This document shows positions 13,301-23,461 of a stretch of 64,000 nt of DNA, one piece after another. Position 1 is the first letter of the stretch, and every line of letters begins with the position of its first letter. The stretch covers positions 247,274 to 311,273 of the forward strand of contig JAUJYZ010000540.1 in assembly GCA_033675265.1 (NCBI GenBank), in the 5' to 3' direction. The notes beneath the pieces are model-generated. The model made no database searches and had not been told where the DNA came from. It saw nothing but the letters and a program-made list of their open reading frames with translations. The position numbers were made by a program, and so were the translations under genes. Source of the DNA: Actinostola sp. cb2023 (lineage: Eukaryota > Cnidaria > Anthozoa > Actiniaria > Actinostolidae).

Positions 13301-16300
13301 CCTACATTGTATAAGTTGCATTGCGGAGCAACTGTTTTAACAACTCTCTCTTAAAAACTCTCTCTCGAAAACTCTCTTAAACACGAGGGCGCACTATAAA
13401 AGGGGAGCTACCCAGGGTAAGTTCGTTGGATCTGTCCATCAAATCAACCGAGACGTCACAGAGAGATGATCTCAAGAACTACAAGCTTTATAAATCAACT
13501 CTAATGAACAAGAAACTGTGGAAATAAATACTACAACGCACATGGATAATTTTTGTTGTACAATTCACTATTACTTTTCACTTTGGTAAAATAAATTATG
13601 GTACTTTGAACTGGAACCGTAAGCCATTTTGAAGTCGCACGGCTCTAGTATTCTGCTTTTCGTTTCTTTCGTAGGTTATCTTAAATTTACCCGCCAAGAC
13701 ATGGAAATGCCGCTTGCGAATTAAATATACTCAAAGCATAGGTTTCGAAACCTTACCAGCCTTTACCATAAAAGTACAGAGATGTACAAATGCTCAACAC
13801 ATTTACCTCGTAACAAGACGCCTTCGCGGCGAACGACGTCGTTCGTCTTGTTATGGTACGAACGTAACTTGTGTAATGAAAACAATGCTCTTGTCGCTTT
13901 ATTTAGAAATGACCGAACATAGTTTTATGCTTGGAAATGCTTATTACAGGCAAAAACGCTTCATTACTTAATTCCGACCATAGTTTCTAAATCCGGCTTG
14001 TACGTTTTTGGTCCTAACGGTTAGGGATACTCAGTAGAATGCCCTAGCCATTAGGGATTACCCTTTACATGCCCTAAATTTAGGTACTTTGAGAGGCGCG
14101 ACTGAAAAAAATCGTATAGATAACTACCGAATACGAAAAATATTGACACGTCCGTCTATTATAACTGTTTTAGACGTAAATGTACAATTTCTTCATTGAC
14201 TTTGCTGTTGAAATGCGACTTTATTAAGAAAATTATTTTACCCCGTTGTTCAGCAATGTTCAACCATTGTCCGCCATATTCAAACTCATTATCATTCAAA
14301 AAATTGAGGGCGGAGCGATGCCCTTTTATAGTGCGCCCTCGTGTTTAAATACTCTCTTATGGCCAGCGTGACACACCAAGTCCCCAATGACTGCATTCCT
14401 ATTTAAAATTTAGACTCCCATACCTATGCAAATGTACTTGTGTTGATATAACACAAAACACTAAAGTCAAACCGGCACTTCCATCCTGATGAGAACACTG
14501 GCGGGTTGAAAGTTCTGGATGTACTGACACTAACTGAAAGCTCCACGAAGTTGTTGGAAAATTTAACAAATTTATAATTTATAAATTCAAGATATAAAAC
14601 CTAGAATATCTTCTTAGAAGACCAACTCTTAAATCAACTGAATCACCCTTATTCCTTTTTGTGCAATGCTACTGTACGGATATAAATGTACATGTAGATC
14701 AAAAGTGAGAGAGTGTTTAATCCAATATACAAACACAGAGAAGTGTGTTGCCAAGTTTTTTAAACTGGTGTTTGGATATCCAGTCAAGCACCGAGTGTGA
14801 TATACAATTGTTGCCAAAATACTTGGACCGATAACAGCATTTCTTTGAATTTGATTGAAATGAGGGTTTAATCACATAATGTCAAACTCATAGGACAACA
14901 AAATGATTATCATAGCTGGAAAGATCTCGTTGAAATTAGTAAATATGTGAAGCACATTTTTACTAATTTCAACGAGCTCTTTCCATGGCCAGCTATGATA
15001 ATCATTTTTTGTCCTATGAGTTTTGAAATTACATGATAAACCCTCATTCTTGTCACCAGGACTGGTCCTTTGTCCACTCCCCTCCCCCATTCAATGTTGA
15101 TCCAGGCTATATACCATCTATAATATTATTCAGGTCGTGGCTAAATGGGATGCCTCAAAAGGACCTTCGAGTGTCAAACAATAAAAAGAATCTATTGTGT
15201 TACTGCATTGTTTTATGATAATGAGGCCCTTTTGAGGTATATAGCCACCACCATTCTCCAAACCATTTATAATTCTCTTCATCTATCTTCCTTCACAGTT
15301 TTGATTTTCTTTGTTTTGTCCTCTGACATGATTTATTGATGAGTTTAAGTAATGTACTTTCTTATATGTGAGTTAAATTGTATTATTTTATTCACTGAAG
15401 CAAATAACCAAAGCTATGAAAAAACTGGATGGTTTGATCACCTGGATAAGCGATGGGCAATAGTTGATGGTTTGGCCAAAGACCGTCTCCACGAGTTTGT
15501 TACTGTTGGTAGGAATAAACTAGGAATCAGTCCAGACAGTCCACCCACTCAAGCACGTCCTGTGCCAGCAGTAGGTAAGTTATGTCTTGAAAGTCATATT
15601 CGACAAGCAATTCTGGAGCAATTTGTTTTAAAATAATCAGGAGCAGATCCAGGAAAATGTGTGACCGTTTTCCAAATTCTGGAGCAATTTGTGAGTAATA
15701 ATAGTACTAGAGCAAGCTGACAAGCAAGCATAGCGGCAGCGCTGACCACGAGAGTGAAAGCAAACATGCACATGTGATCAAGTAATTCAATAAATGATTG
15801 CATCCATATTAACCATGTACTTGATTGCCAAGCCACTCGGTAAGTTGTGGGTATTGAATATTCAACCGGTAAAAGAACGACTATCATTGTCTCCGATCTA
15901 TTTTGGAACACTTAGTGATCTAGCTCTGTTTGCTATGAGTTGTTTTTGCTTTATTTAAATCATGCCCCATTTATGGTATTTTAGTGAATTGGACATGCAG
16001 GGTTCATGAATAAATAAATCAAACTATTAATAATCCTAATAGAACTAAAGTGGTCCGACGTACATGTACCACATTTCTTTATATACATGTAAATCATACA
16101 TGAATTTTTGCATATCCGTTGTCAGATAATGTCTTAACGTTTCAGCAATTCAGCCGTTGGGCTTTCAGTCAGAAATAAAATTAGGGCATGTAAAGGGTAA
16201 TCCTACTAGATAAACGTTGATATACGTACAAGATTTAGAAACTATGGTCGGAATTAAGTAATTAGGATTTTCATCATTTCCGAAACGTTAATACATTATT

Positions 16301-18194
16301 TGGAATTCTTCAGTCGCGACTGATAACTACCGTTGCCTGCGTCTCTTTCTAACTAAACTATTTTATCAGCAATTTAATCTAGTCCGCCATGTATTCAAAA
16401 AATTGAGGGCGGAATATATGGAGAGCCCTCAGAACTCTGACACAATTCCCAATCTGGAATCCATTCTACTCCCAAGCTCTTGTGTCGTTGTCACTACCTT
16501 TTCCCTATAATTCAAGTTTTATTATAAATGAAAGCTCCATACATTTACATGTACTTCTCTCAATTTATCCTCATTTGAGTAGTTAAATTAAATGAGAGTC
16601 ACCCTTATTGATTATATGCTACTGTATATGATACATTCTACATGTAGATGAAAAAATCAGAGAGTGTTTGTTCTGTCAGAGAAGTGTGTTGCCAAGTTTT
16701 TTAAAACTGGTGTTTGGAAAGAGAGCAAGTATACAACCACTTTTACCAAGACGCATTTCCTAATGGTTCATAGGACAACAAAATGATCTATACTGGTGCT
16801 TATTGTGAAACTAATTTCTTCTTCTGCTCTTGCTATGAGTTTTGAAATTGCCATCTTGTACACAAAAAGACGCCCCCATTCAATGGAGCCAAGCTATATC
16901 CTGGTAAGTTCTTAGGATGTCAAAAATATGCAATCTTGAGGCCCTGAGGTAAATAGCCACCACCCTACCTTCTTCATCTATCTTCCCACAGTTTTGCCCC
17001 TTGCCCCTTGTACTTTCTTATATGTGAGTTAAATTGTATTATTTTATTCCCTGAAGCAAATTGCCCCTCCTCCTGGATTGATCACTGATAACGATTCATA
17101 GCGGCCAAAGCCGGCTATTTTGTTACTGTTTAGGTAGACTAAAGTGGCACAAAATATTGCCACTCAAGCACGTCCTGTGCCAGCAGTAGGTAAGTTATGT
17201 CTTGAAAGAAGATTGTAGAAAATTTACTTTTATACATCTCATTGTGGTTTAAGCAATGGTTGGGTGTATACTTACAAAGACTGTTTGCAATTCAGCCTTC
17301 TTGGAATATGTACTTCTTGTCACCTTTTGGTTAAAGTTTTTTTTTTATATACAGAGAGAAACTTCTCTCAATTTAGAGCAGGAATACTTGACCAATTCTG
17401 TTCTGTACGAAAAGACGATGTTTTACATGACGCCAGGTCAAGTGGTATATTGTCATGCTCTTGCTGGTTTTGTTCTTGTAGGTGACGCCGTGGAGCCAAG
17501 TATCCCAGTTTTTACAAGACGCCATGAATATCAATCTTGGTGCTTATTGTACTACTTCTTCTCCTCTTGCTGGTTGCCATCTTGTCACAGACGCCGTGGA
17601 GCCAAGTATCCTGGTAAGTTCTTATCATCATCATGCCCCTTCCCCCCCCCTTGCCCTTGCCCCTTGCCCCTTGCCCCTTGCCCCTCCTCCTTCCACTGTG
17701 CCGGCTATGTAGACTAAAGGGTGGCACAAAATATTGCAGAAGATTGTAGTTTACTATTATACATCTCAGTGGTTTAAGCAATGGTTGGGTGTATACTTAC
17801 AAAGGTCTTTATTTCTTTTCAAGTTGGAAAGAGAGAGAAAGCAGTTGATACTTGCAATTCAGAAAGACGATGTTGACATGGGCAGGTAAGTTATACATTA
17901 CAATTATGTTTATCATCATCATCATCATGAGCAGCAGCAGTTGACCTGCATTCATAACCAGCTGAACATCAATTCATCATCATCATCATCCATCATCATC
18001 ATCATCACATCAGCAGCAGTTGACCAGCATTTAACCATGCTGAACATCAATTTATCATCATCATCATCATCATGAGCAGCAGCAGTTGACCAGCATTCAT
18101 AACCATGCTGAACATCAATTATCATCATCATCATCATCATCATCATGAGCAGCAGCAGTTGACCAGCATTCATAACCATGCTGAACATCAATTT

Positions 18195-18229
<35 letters not shown>

Positions 18230-18614
18230 GAGCAGCAGCAGCTGACCACAACCACCAACATTAATGGCAACAATAATGTTCAGCATTCATAACCATGCTG
18301 AACATCATTGTATCATCATCATCATCATCACGTGACTACCATGTCGTCATCTGTCCATTAATGAACAGGAGATGAAACACTAATAATTTCTCTGTTTTGT
18401 TTTGTGCCATAGAATGGATGACAATCCTCCACCCTATCCCAGCCAGGGCTCTCTTGAAAAGCCCACCATGTCTGATGATGACCGTGACAGTCTTGATGAT
18501 TATGGTGATGGTCCACAGTTCAAAGAAGATGGTTCCTTCATCGAGGAGTACGGCGATGACAGGAAGAAGCTTTCTGACGACAAAGACAAATCTGCTACTG
18601 CAACCTTTGTTTGA
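2852..18614 (+). CDS. L1CAM/neuroglian-family cell adhesion receptor, 5'-partial
   Basis: Single-pass neural-type adhesion receptor that links cell contacts to the ankyrin/spectrin skeleton. Exons read from AG/GT signals with continuous phase: 2852-2985 (end of an Ig), 5065-5334 (Ig), 5593-5895 (Ig), 6502-6807 (FN3-1), 8237-8307 and 8882-9223 (FN3-2, start of FN3-3), 10047-10269 (FN3-3), 11768-12073 (FN3-4), 12992-13117 and 15401-15574 (FN3-5), then a damaged membrane exon ending 17613, 17824-17885 and 18413-18614 (cytoplasmic). Ig exons carry the D-x-G-x-Y-x-C signature. FN3-3 has an RRRRE run (10083-10097), where L1-family proteins carry a convertase site. The tail has DSLDDYGD, then EDGSFIEEY (ankyrin-binding FIGQY equivalent, 18537-18551), and ends TFV, a class I PDZ ligand. 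N-terminal Ig domains and signal peptide lie left of the window. Family assignment is firm; orthology to L1CAM, NrCAM or neuroglian individually is not. Confidence 0.9.
3259..3564. repeat. Palindromic MITE, family A (copy 1)
   Basis: Near-perfect inverted repeat: AATGAGGGTTTATCACGTAA at the left end, its complement ending CCCTCATT at the right, with an internal block (GATTATCATAGCTGGAAAGA) also inverted. A second copy is at 14859-15049. Sits in an intron of the L1-family gene. Confidence 0.75.
3604..4511. repeat. Inverted-repeat element with a nested palindrome
   Basis: Outer ends (CATTAAAGGGGGACTC... and ...GAGTCCTCCTTTAATG) and about 50 adjoining bases are inverted copies. Inside, 4035-4185 is a second palindrome in which CAATAAGAGTACAGAC and TTTTATGACGTCAAGTGTG occur in both orientations. 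Non-coding; intronic. Confidence 0.65.
4809..5000. repeat. Palindrome immediately upstream of an Ig exon
   Basis: AAGAAATAGAAAAC at the left is matched by GTTTTCTATTTCTT at the right; the arms include GGGGACTGATCAGAACAC and its complement around a short centre near 4905. A MITE-type hairpin 64 bp before the exon starting at 5065. Confidence 0.7.
5967..6434. repeat. Palindromic MITE, family B (copy 1)
   Basis: TTAAAGTGTATATGACAC at the left and its complement at the right; both arms also share AATCGATTACATATG, CAGTATTTTGTGATTTGAGC and a GCTAATTCGGTGACGTCA core. Relatives are at 11182-11641 and, enlarged, at 35141-36075. Lies between Ig and FN3 exons. Confidence 0.8.
6945..7234. repeat. Element bounded by a poly-G and a poly-C tract
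   Basis: A 21-base G run (6945-6965) opens and a 38-base C run (7197-7234) closes a 230-bp T/G-rich interior built on repeats of 'gacTTTTTTGGGG'. A diverged start of the same unit (G run, TACTC, GGGAGGTATGAAGA) is at 30639-30760. Intronic. Confidence 0.6.
7255..8123. repeat. Non-autonomous DNA transposon with long terminal inverted repeats
   Basis: TACCGTATTTGCCGGTGTAT at the left end, continuing AAGTCGAC, is repeated inverted at the right end; the right arm carries a second GTCGACTTATACACCG unit. The 870-bp interior has no transposase. Intronic in the L1-family gene. Confidence 0.75.
10327..10367. repeat. Poly-G tract (41 bases)
   Basis: Uninterrupted G run 57 bp downstream of the FN3-3 exon. 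Length is likely to vary between alleles and to be unreliable in an assembly. Confidence 0.9.
10565..11011. repeat. Inverted-repeat element, family C (copy 1)
   Basis: CATCCTCGGGAACCCAGGGG at the left and its complement at the right. Both arms hold TACTCGCTCCCAGAGAAATA or its complement and a TTCCAACAGACTTCGTTCCC block. A shorter relative is at 19085-19306. Intronic. Confidence 0.75.
11182..11641. repeat. Palindromic MITE, family B (copy 2)
   Basis: Same layout as 5967-6434: TTTAAAGTGCATATGAAGCG at the left, complementary end near 11640, with the shared AATTCGATTACATATG and ATGCTAATTTGGTGA blocks. Ends 126 bp before the FN3-4 exon. Confidence 0.75.
12341..12635. repeat. Inverted-repeat MITE, family D (copy 1)
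   Basis: The ends carry AAAAAAGGTTGGTGAAGGTT and its complement, each followed inward by TTGCATCTTGCATACCAA-type sequence. An opposite-orientation copy is at 40712-40993 and an end fragment at about 62461-62512. Confidence 0.75.
13379..14345. repeat. Inverted-repeat element of about 970 bp
   Basis: AACACGAGGGCGCACTATAA at the left and the complement ending CGCCCTCGTGTT at the right. Interior is non-coding. Pieces of it reappear, in both orientations, at 16160-16440. Splits the two exons of FN3-5. Confidence 0.7.
14859..15049. repeat. Palindromic MITE, family A (copy 2)
   Basis: Same ends and internal block as 3259-3564, but with a shorter centre. Confidence 0.75.
16100..17820 (+). other. 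Scrambled region holding the receptor's membrane-spanning exon
   Basis: The expected membrane and juxtamembrane exon is visible but broken. 17534-17581 encodes ILVLIVLLLLLLVAIL, a transmembrane helix. The basic stop-transfer motif RRRGAKYP (17589-17612) is in another frame, and neither frame leaves phase 0, which the next exon at 17824 needs. Upstream, 16.1-17.3 kb is an alternating patchwork of sequence from 13.9-15.6 kb and 17.5-17.8 kb: for example the 15352-15407 stretch TACTTTCTTATATGTGAGTT recurs at 17010, wedged between CCCCTTG repeats of the 17650 region. The end of the exon at 15574 also recurs near 17195. I read this as an assembly consensus of two divergent copies, not as real exon structure. 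Confidence 0.6.
17915..18335. repeat. Tandem repeat (ATC-rich, about 75-bp unit)
   Basis: Four or five copies of a unit made of (ATC)n, GAGCAGCAGCAGTTGACC, AGCATTCATAACC and ATGCTGAACATCAA. Lies in the last intron of the L1-family gene; the Asp- and Met-rich ORFs over it are artefacts. Confidence 0.85.
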
Positions 18615-19084
18615 TGGAGATAAACTAGGATATGATGATGTTATTTATGAGTCGTCAAAAGATGACATGCTGCTTTGATGACACCAGCGAAGGCTTTTGA
18701 GGAAACTCTGTGTCTGCTGAGAAACACCAAGTGCTTTTTGTTCAAGTTTTACTAGCACAGTGTTAGAACTGTGGGATCGAAAAACCAGAACTCCAACCAT
18801 AAGAAGATTGGTGTAATCCTAGTTGATAAGATAATACTTGCTAATGTAGTTACAGACCTTACAAGTCTGGTCCTGGTTGCACGAAAGGTGAAGAGCGCTA
18901 TCCACCGAATAAGTCCTATCCAACGGATAAAATGTATTTGGATAACTGCACTATTCACCTTACGTGCAACTGAGGCCTGGTTAGACATCTGGTCAGACCA
19001 TTTGTAGCCCGACACCTTGTCTTTTGCTATTTTTTTGTGTAAAGAACCAATAACAGTTGAGGAAAAGTCTTAGGAAGTATTTTG

Positions 19085-19306
19085 TCAAAACATCCTCAGG
19101 AACCCCAGAAGAAATACCCCTGGGATGAAGTCTATTGGAACATGTTCCGGAAGTCAAAATTCTTCTTGTTTCTGATGGGTCGACCAATCAGTATCAAGTA
19201 TATTCTGGTTTGTAGGACAACCACCATATTGAATTTTGACTTGCGGAACTTGGGGTATATCTAATGAGAGCGATAAACGAGCGACACAATATACCGCTGA
19301 GGATGT
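19085..19306. repeat. Inverted-repeat element, family C (copy 2)
   Basis: Shares CATCCTC at the left, GAAATACCCCTGGGA, TTCCGGAAGTCAAAATT and GGTCGACCAATCAGTATCAA with 10565-11011, but the right arm is shortened and diverged. Confidence 0.65.
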
Positions 19307-19847
19307 TGTCGAAGCAAAAACAATAGCAATAATAATAATTATTGTAAGGACTAGATACACTACTAGAGTACAAATACTTAAGCCATGCAACATAAATAGT
19401 ACTAAATAGTGTTTTCTATTGTTTAATTAGTACTATTTGGTGCAAAATGTTGCATGGTTTTAGTGTTTGTACTCTAGAAGTTTCAGGAGTTTAATTAGTA
19501 GATGTATATAAAGCTAATGTTAGCAGTTAAACTTAATGCTACAGCTGATCAGGCAGTTGTGTTGGCTAGTAGTTCAGTAACTAGTAGTCTGTCGTCAGAC
19601 ACCTTGACAAAAAAAAAAGCTAAAACTTTCTCTGGAATATAATAGTTGCAAGTCATGATCAATTCTAAAAAAGGTATAAAAAATTAACTTAAGAGCCTTT
19701 GTGTACATGTACTTGATGTTTTTATTTCAGATTCATATTTAAGTTAATATTGTGGTGTAATTAATTTGTTTTTATTTGTATAGAAGAATGTAAACACCGA
19801 CTGATCCCACGACACATCTGAACAGTACATAATGTGGGGTTGATCTT

Positions 19848-20058
19848 AGGAATTCAGGAAAACACTAGATCCCAATGACCAAAACCAGGTCAAGATTTGA
19901 ATAACAATAGATGCCTCGTTCTACAAAGACATGTCCTGAATATGTCTTTGTAGAACGAGGCATATCTAACAATAGTTCCTATTGTTGTACAATAGTTCCT
20001 ATTGTTATTCAAATCTTGACCTGGTTTTGGTCATTGGGATCTAGTGTTTTCCAGGAAT
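19848..20058. repeat. Near-perfect palindrome (MITE-like)
   Basis: Arms GGAATTCAGGAAAACACTAG and GATCCCAATGACCAAAACCA are repeated inverted on the right. The centre holds a smaller hairpin, ATGCCTCGTTCTACAAAGAC and its complement. Would fold into one long hairpin. Confidence 0.85.
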
Positions 20059-20100
20059 TCAGAGGCCCCGATTAAACTAAATGAATAAACTAATTTTGAT

Positions 20101-21300
20101 TGAATATTTGTTTTGAGTATTATTGTACCGATGGAATTTTTCTGGTGACCAAGGCCTCTCATTTTATTCCATAAATTGCACAGCTCTCTGGGTATGCCAG
20201 GGAAAAAACAAAGTTATATAATATAGACCTTCGCTCACGCGTATCACTGTATGTTATAATGACTATGAGTCCTAGATATTTGCCAACAAACATGGAAATT
20301 ATAGGCATCGAGAACTGTGATAATACAGTGGAACCTCTGTATAACGGCCACCCTCGGATGGACTGACAAAAAACAAAACAATGGGACCTTGAAAAGTGAC
20401 TGCTGAATTGCTGGCTTTCAATCGGCTGTTAAAACTCCTTGAATCTCATTATTTGCTTCAAATGACGGGCAAACACTGCCCTCCATGTGCTATCAAGCAG
20501 AGAGTATTCTATTGAAAAGGTGCAATTCAGCTGATGAAAATTCCTCACGAGACCGGAAATAACGTCTAATGAAATCAAGCAATAGAGTTAAGTGCATTAT
20601 ATAGAGGTTATTGTTCTACTGTAATGGCAGCCATGCAACTAAATTCACTCAAGCACGAGTACTTTATGAGAATATTTTCATTTGTTTGCCACCTGGCATA
20701 CCCATGCAGAAAGCTTTACGATTTATGCATGGGATTAAATGGGGAACTGGTAACCGGCAACTCATCTATTCATAAACTGACATACTGCTGTTGGCTTGTC
20801 ACTTGAAAGCTGGTCCAGGCCTTGCCGGTGCCCTTCATGGGGTGCTGCACCCACAACTGAAATCTTCCCTAAACGGTCCTTGCTACAACTTTTGTCTTTT
20901 TTCTATTTCATCACCATGGTACTCCAAGCTCCTTTAAAAATATATTTGCACAAGCAAGTACAATGCAAGCTTGACTAGGAGAGTGACCATTAATAAGAGA
21001 GCAGCCATGGCAAATCATTCAAGCAACATATCATTAGAGGCTAATCCATTGTGCAGGAAAAGATGGCATTTTACCACAACCCAATTTGCACGCATGTCAG
21101 TAAAAAAAACTTTAGAATGGAAAAGTTTGACTGAAAACGTCAAAATTTGCAAGTGTGAAGCTGTTATCTGCTGTATTTGTGTGAAGGTGTCAGAACGTTT
21201 GTAGATGCGAGTAGTACTGAGTTTAAGGTTTAGGGATTATGGTAAAATGTGCAGTTGCCATCTTTGTCTGCGAAGATTATAATAATAATAAATAAGCTCT
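20101..21300. other. Intergenic sequence, no gene seen
   Basis: Includes an end fragment of the ACAGTGGAACCTCTATATAACG element (20329-20400) and an 85-bp dispersed repeat (20480-20565) that recurs inverted at 36423-36510. ORFs here are short and show no family features. Confidence 0.4.
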
Positions 21301-21309
21301 TATGCACAT

Positions 21310-21601
21310 TTAAGGCCCAGATACACGATGTAACTTTTCTTGCAACGTTGCGCGCAACAGTTGCAGAAGTAGGATCGAGTTGCGCGCAACGTTGCATCGT
21401 GTGACACCCCAAAAAACTCTTGTTGCGCGCAACGTTGCATCGTGTGACATCCCCAAAAACTCTTGTTGCGCGCAACGTTGCATCGTGTTACGTCCCAAAA
21501 AAAACTCGTTGCACGCGACGTTGCATCGTGTGACACCCCCAAAAAACACCTTGTTACGCGCAACGTTGCAAGAAAAGTTGCATCGTGTGTCTGGGCCTTT
21601 A
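21310..21601. repeat. Inverted-repeat element with internal tandem copies
   Basis: Ends AAGGCCCAGATACACGATG and its complement. The interior is four or five tandem copies of a roughly 54-bp unit, TTGCGCGCAACGTTGCATCG followed by TGTGACACCCCAAAAAACTC. Each unit repeats the subterminal motif of the ends. Confidence 0.8.
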
Positions 21602-21751
21602 GATTAGACTAGAATCGGAAATGCCACACTGATTTCTCAAGAAGGACAACTGGAGAAAAGGTTGTCCGAGTTTGCAAACTCCTGATCAAAGCAGAAAGGG
21701 ATGTTTTTTGTCGTTTAATTAGAATTCATATGGTGGAAATAACTAATACTT

Positions 21752-21757
21752 TTTATT
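21752..21757 (-). terminator. Poly(A) signal AATAAA for the KHDEL exon
   Basis: On the minus strand AATAAA lies 25 nt after the TAG stop (21782-21784) of the acidic exon, which supports this being a true terminal exon. Confidence 0.6.
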
Positions 21758-21781
21758 ATAAATTTCTCTATGGTGCATTTG

Positions 21782-21939
21782 CTATAGTTCGTCGTGCTTG
21801 CTCTCTTCGGGTTTCTTGTCATCGGTTGTTTCATCTTTGTTGTTTTCGTCACCACTAGCACTAGCATCATCATCATCTCCACTTTCATCGTCATCATCCG
21901 CCGCCTCTTCCTCATCTTCGTCCTCATCACTCTCTGAAT
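21782..21939 (-). CDS. CRELD: Alternative last exon of CRELD: acidic tail ending in KHDEL
   Basis: Minus-strand open stretch, phase 1, after a good acceptor (TTTTTCACTTCAG). It begins DSESDEDEDEEEAADDDD, continues acidic, and ends KPEESKHDEL-stop. The KHDEL end is an ER-retrieval signal for soluble lumenal proteins. Phase 1 matches both the end of CRELD exon 12 (24325) and an internal donor inside exon 13 (AAAG/GTAAAAAG, 23711-23713). Splicing from that donor would keep the last EGF domain and swap the membrane tail for this one, giving about 452 residues. CRELD genes of several animals make membrane and soluble forms, so the arrangement is plausible. Alternatives are the last exon of an unrelated ER protein or a relic. 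Confidence 0.6.
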
Positions 21940-22615
21940 CTGAAGTGAAAAATTCTTGGGTTTGTGAAAGGTTTCCTGGCGCAACACTAGATCTACAATC
22001 TTATGCGAAACAAATGAGTCGCTTTGTCGACTCTGTTTCAATGTTGGCATGGGATAAGGCCATGCATCAAGACTGCCTTTTATGGTGGATCTATGGACAG
22101 CCTTCAAGGATGCAAAGCAACGTTGAAATGGGGGTCGGGAATGATGCCTGGTGGCACACTTTATTTTGCAAAGCTAGGTTGCAGTGGATTTCGTTGAACA
22201 ACAGACACGTTGCAACATTGTAGGTCATGCCAACTTCTGCAATTGCTGTGGGCAATATTGCTGATGCAGAATTAATGAGATCCTATTTCTGCAACATTGT
22301 GAACAACAATTGCAGATGAGAACACACCCTACAACTGCCATTGCGACAGTAATGTACACAGTGTGTCCATACCATAGCAGCCCAGATGCAAAGTACACTT
22401 CAAGGTCTACGTTGGACAGAGAGTAGAAGAGGCAAGAACGAAGACATTGAGGAAGAGGACGGAGAAAGAGAAGATGGTGACACGCCAACCAGCAGCTTAG
22501 AAACACAAGAAACGATAGAAGAAGTGCAATTATATCTAAATTATGCTATAGTAAGTATAACACCTGTTTTCAGAAACAATGTTGATACTTCTTGAACGAG
22601 AATTCGGAAAATATA

Positions 22616-22908
22616 TACGGCGGCCATTTTGGATTCTATTGTTTTAGCTAAAACATTATGGGATGCTCAGGGTGCAAATGACCCAAAACTGTACAGTTCT
22701 ACAGTGTGGAGTCGCGTCAATATATTATTTTTCTATTTCACTCTAACCATAGTGTTGTATGACTTACTATCTACATGTGTAGTGTATTGTTGTATAATTT
22801 TGTACAAATTCATTGCTTTAACTGAATTAAGTTTTCGTAGTTTTTCATGGCCAAATGGTTACTAGCTTGCACCCCGAGCATCCCATAATTCAATATGGCC
22901 GCCGTATC
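22616..22908. repeat. Inverted-repeat MITE
   Basis: ATACGGCGGCCATTTTGGAT and CATTATGGGATGCTCAGGGT at the left recur inverted at the right (GCATCCCATAATTCAATATG, GCCGCCGTAT). Intronic to the KHDEL isoform of CRELD. Confidence 0.75.
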
Positions 22909-23296
22909 GGTAAAAAGGTCTATTACTGCACGCTGCGCTTACGTAAGGGAATTACGTGTACTTTGGTCCAGTAGCAGCTGAAAACGTTTGGAAATGACCT
23001 GCAATATGGTCCAGCATTAGCCTCCTTCGCAGGCAACTCCTTGGGGTTTGGGGTTCCTGTGTGATGAAGAGAGGGAAATGGGGAGAGAGAAAAAAAGAGG
23101 AATCCCAATTCCAATAAAAATTCCATTCCGATAAAGTAGCCTGCGGAGGAGGCTAGTCCAGCATATCGTTTACAAAGTGGAATCACTCTCGAAAAACATT
23201 GCAAGCGACTAGTGAATAGAGTGATACTTTCCTATAAGTAACTAAAATAATAATGTTTAAAAATGTAGTTTAACGCTGTTGAGATGAAATATTTTT

Positions 23297-23332
23297 ACAG
23301 AAGTTTCGAGGCTACTGCCTCTTCGTCAGTGT
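23297..23332 (-). ncRNA. Minimal hammerhead-ribozyme-like motif
   Basis: On the minus strand: ACA, the core CTGACGA (23323-23329), a 5-bp stem GAGGC/GCCTC with loop AGTA, GAAA (23304-23307), then CTTC and TGT. ACA and TGT can form a short stem I, and A-CT-U-C gives the minimal stem III seen in Penelope-like hammerheads. Likely a retroelement relic; activity is doubtful given 3 bp of stem I. Confidence 0.4.
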
Positions 23333-23461
23333 CACTCACGCTTGAGACGAGTGGAGCCTGCCAACGTGCTCTTAGGCAAAATGGAAGGATGGATTTCTGT
23401 GTGCAGTTCAGTGGTGAAACTTGACTGTATTTACATTGATGTGGAGCGAAGAGTTACAGCT

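Larger units (their letters stand above)
18615..20100. other. 3' flank of the L1-family gene
   Basis: No further coding sequence is seen. It contains a family C relative (19085-19306), a strong palindrome (19848-20058), and an AATAAA at 20084-20089 that could be a distal polyadenylation signal but is 1.5 kb from the stop codon. Confidence 0.4.

Noticed and set aside
18393..18678. 93-codon + strand ORF overlapping the L1-family last exon
   Set aside because: Wrong frame; the phase-2 acceptor at 18412 and the ankyrin motif fix the frame that ends at 18614.
21715..22107. 130-codon minus-strand ORF rich in Met and Lys
   Set aside because: It is an out-of-frame shadow of the acidic KHDEL exon.
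22386..22595. 69-codon Glu-rich + strand ORF
   Set aside because: No splice signals, no recognisable domain, and it lies within an intron of the KHDEL isoform; possible chance ORF.
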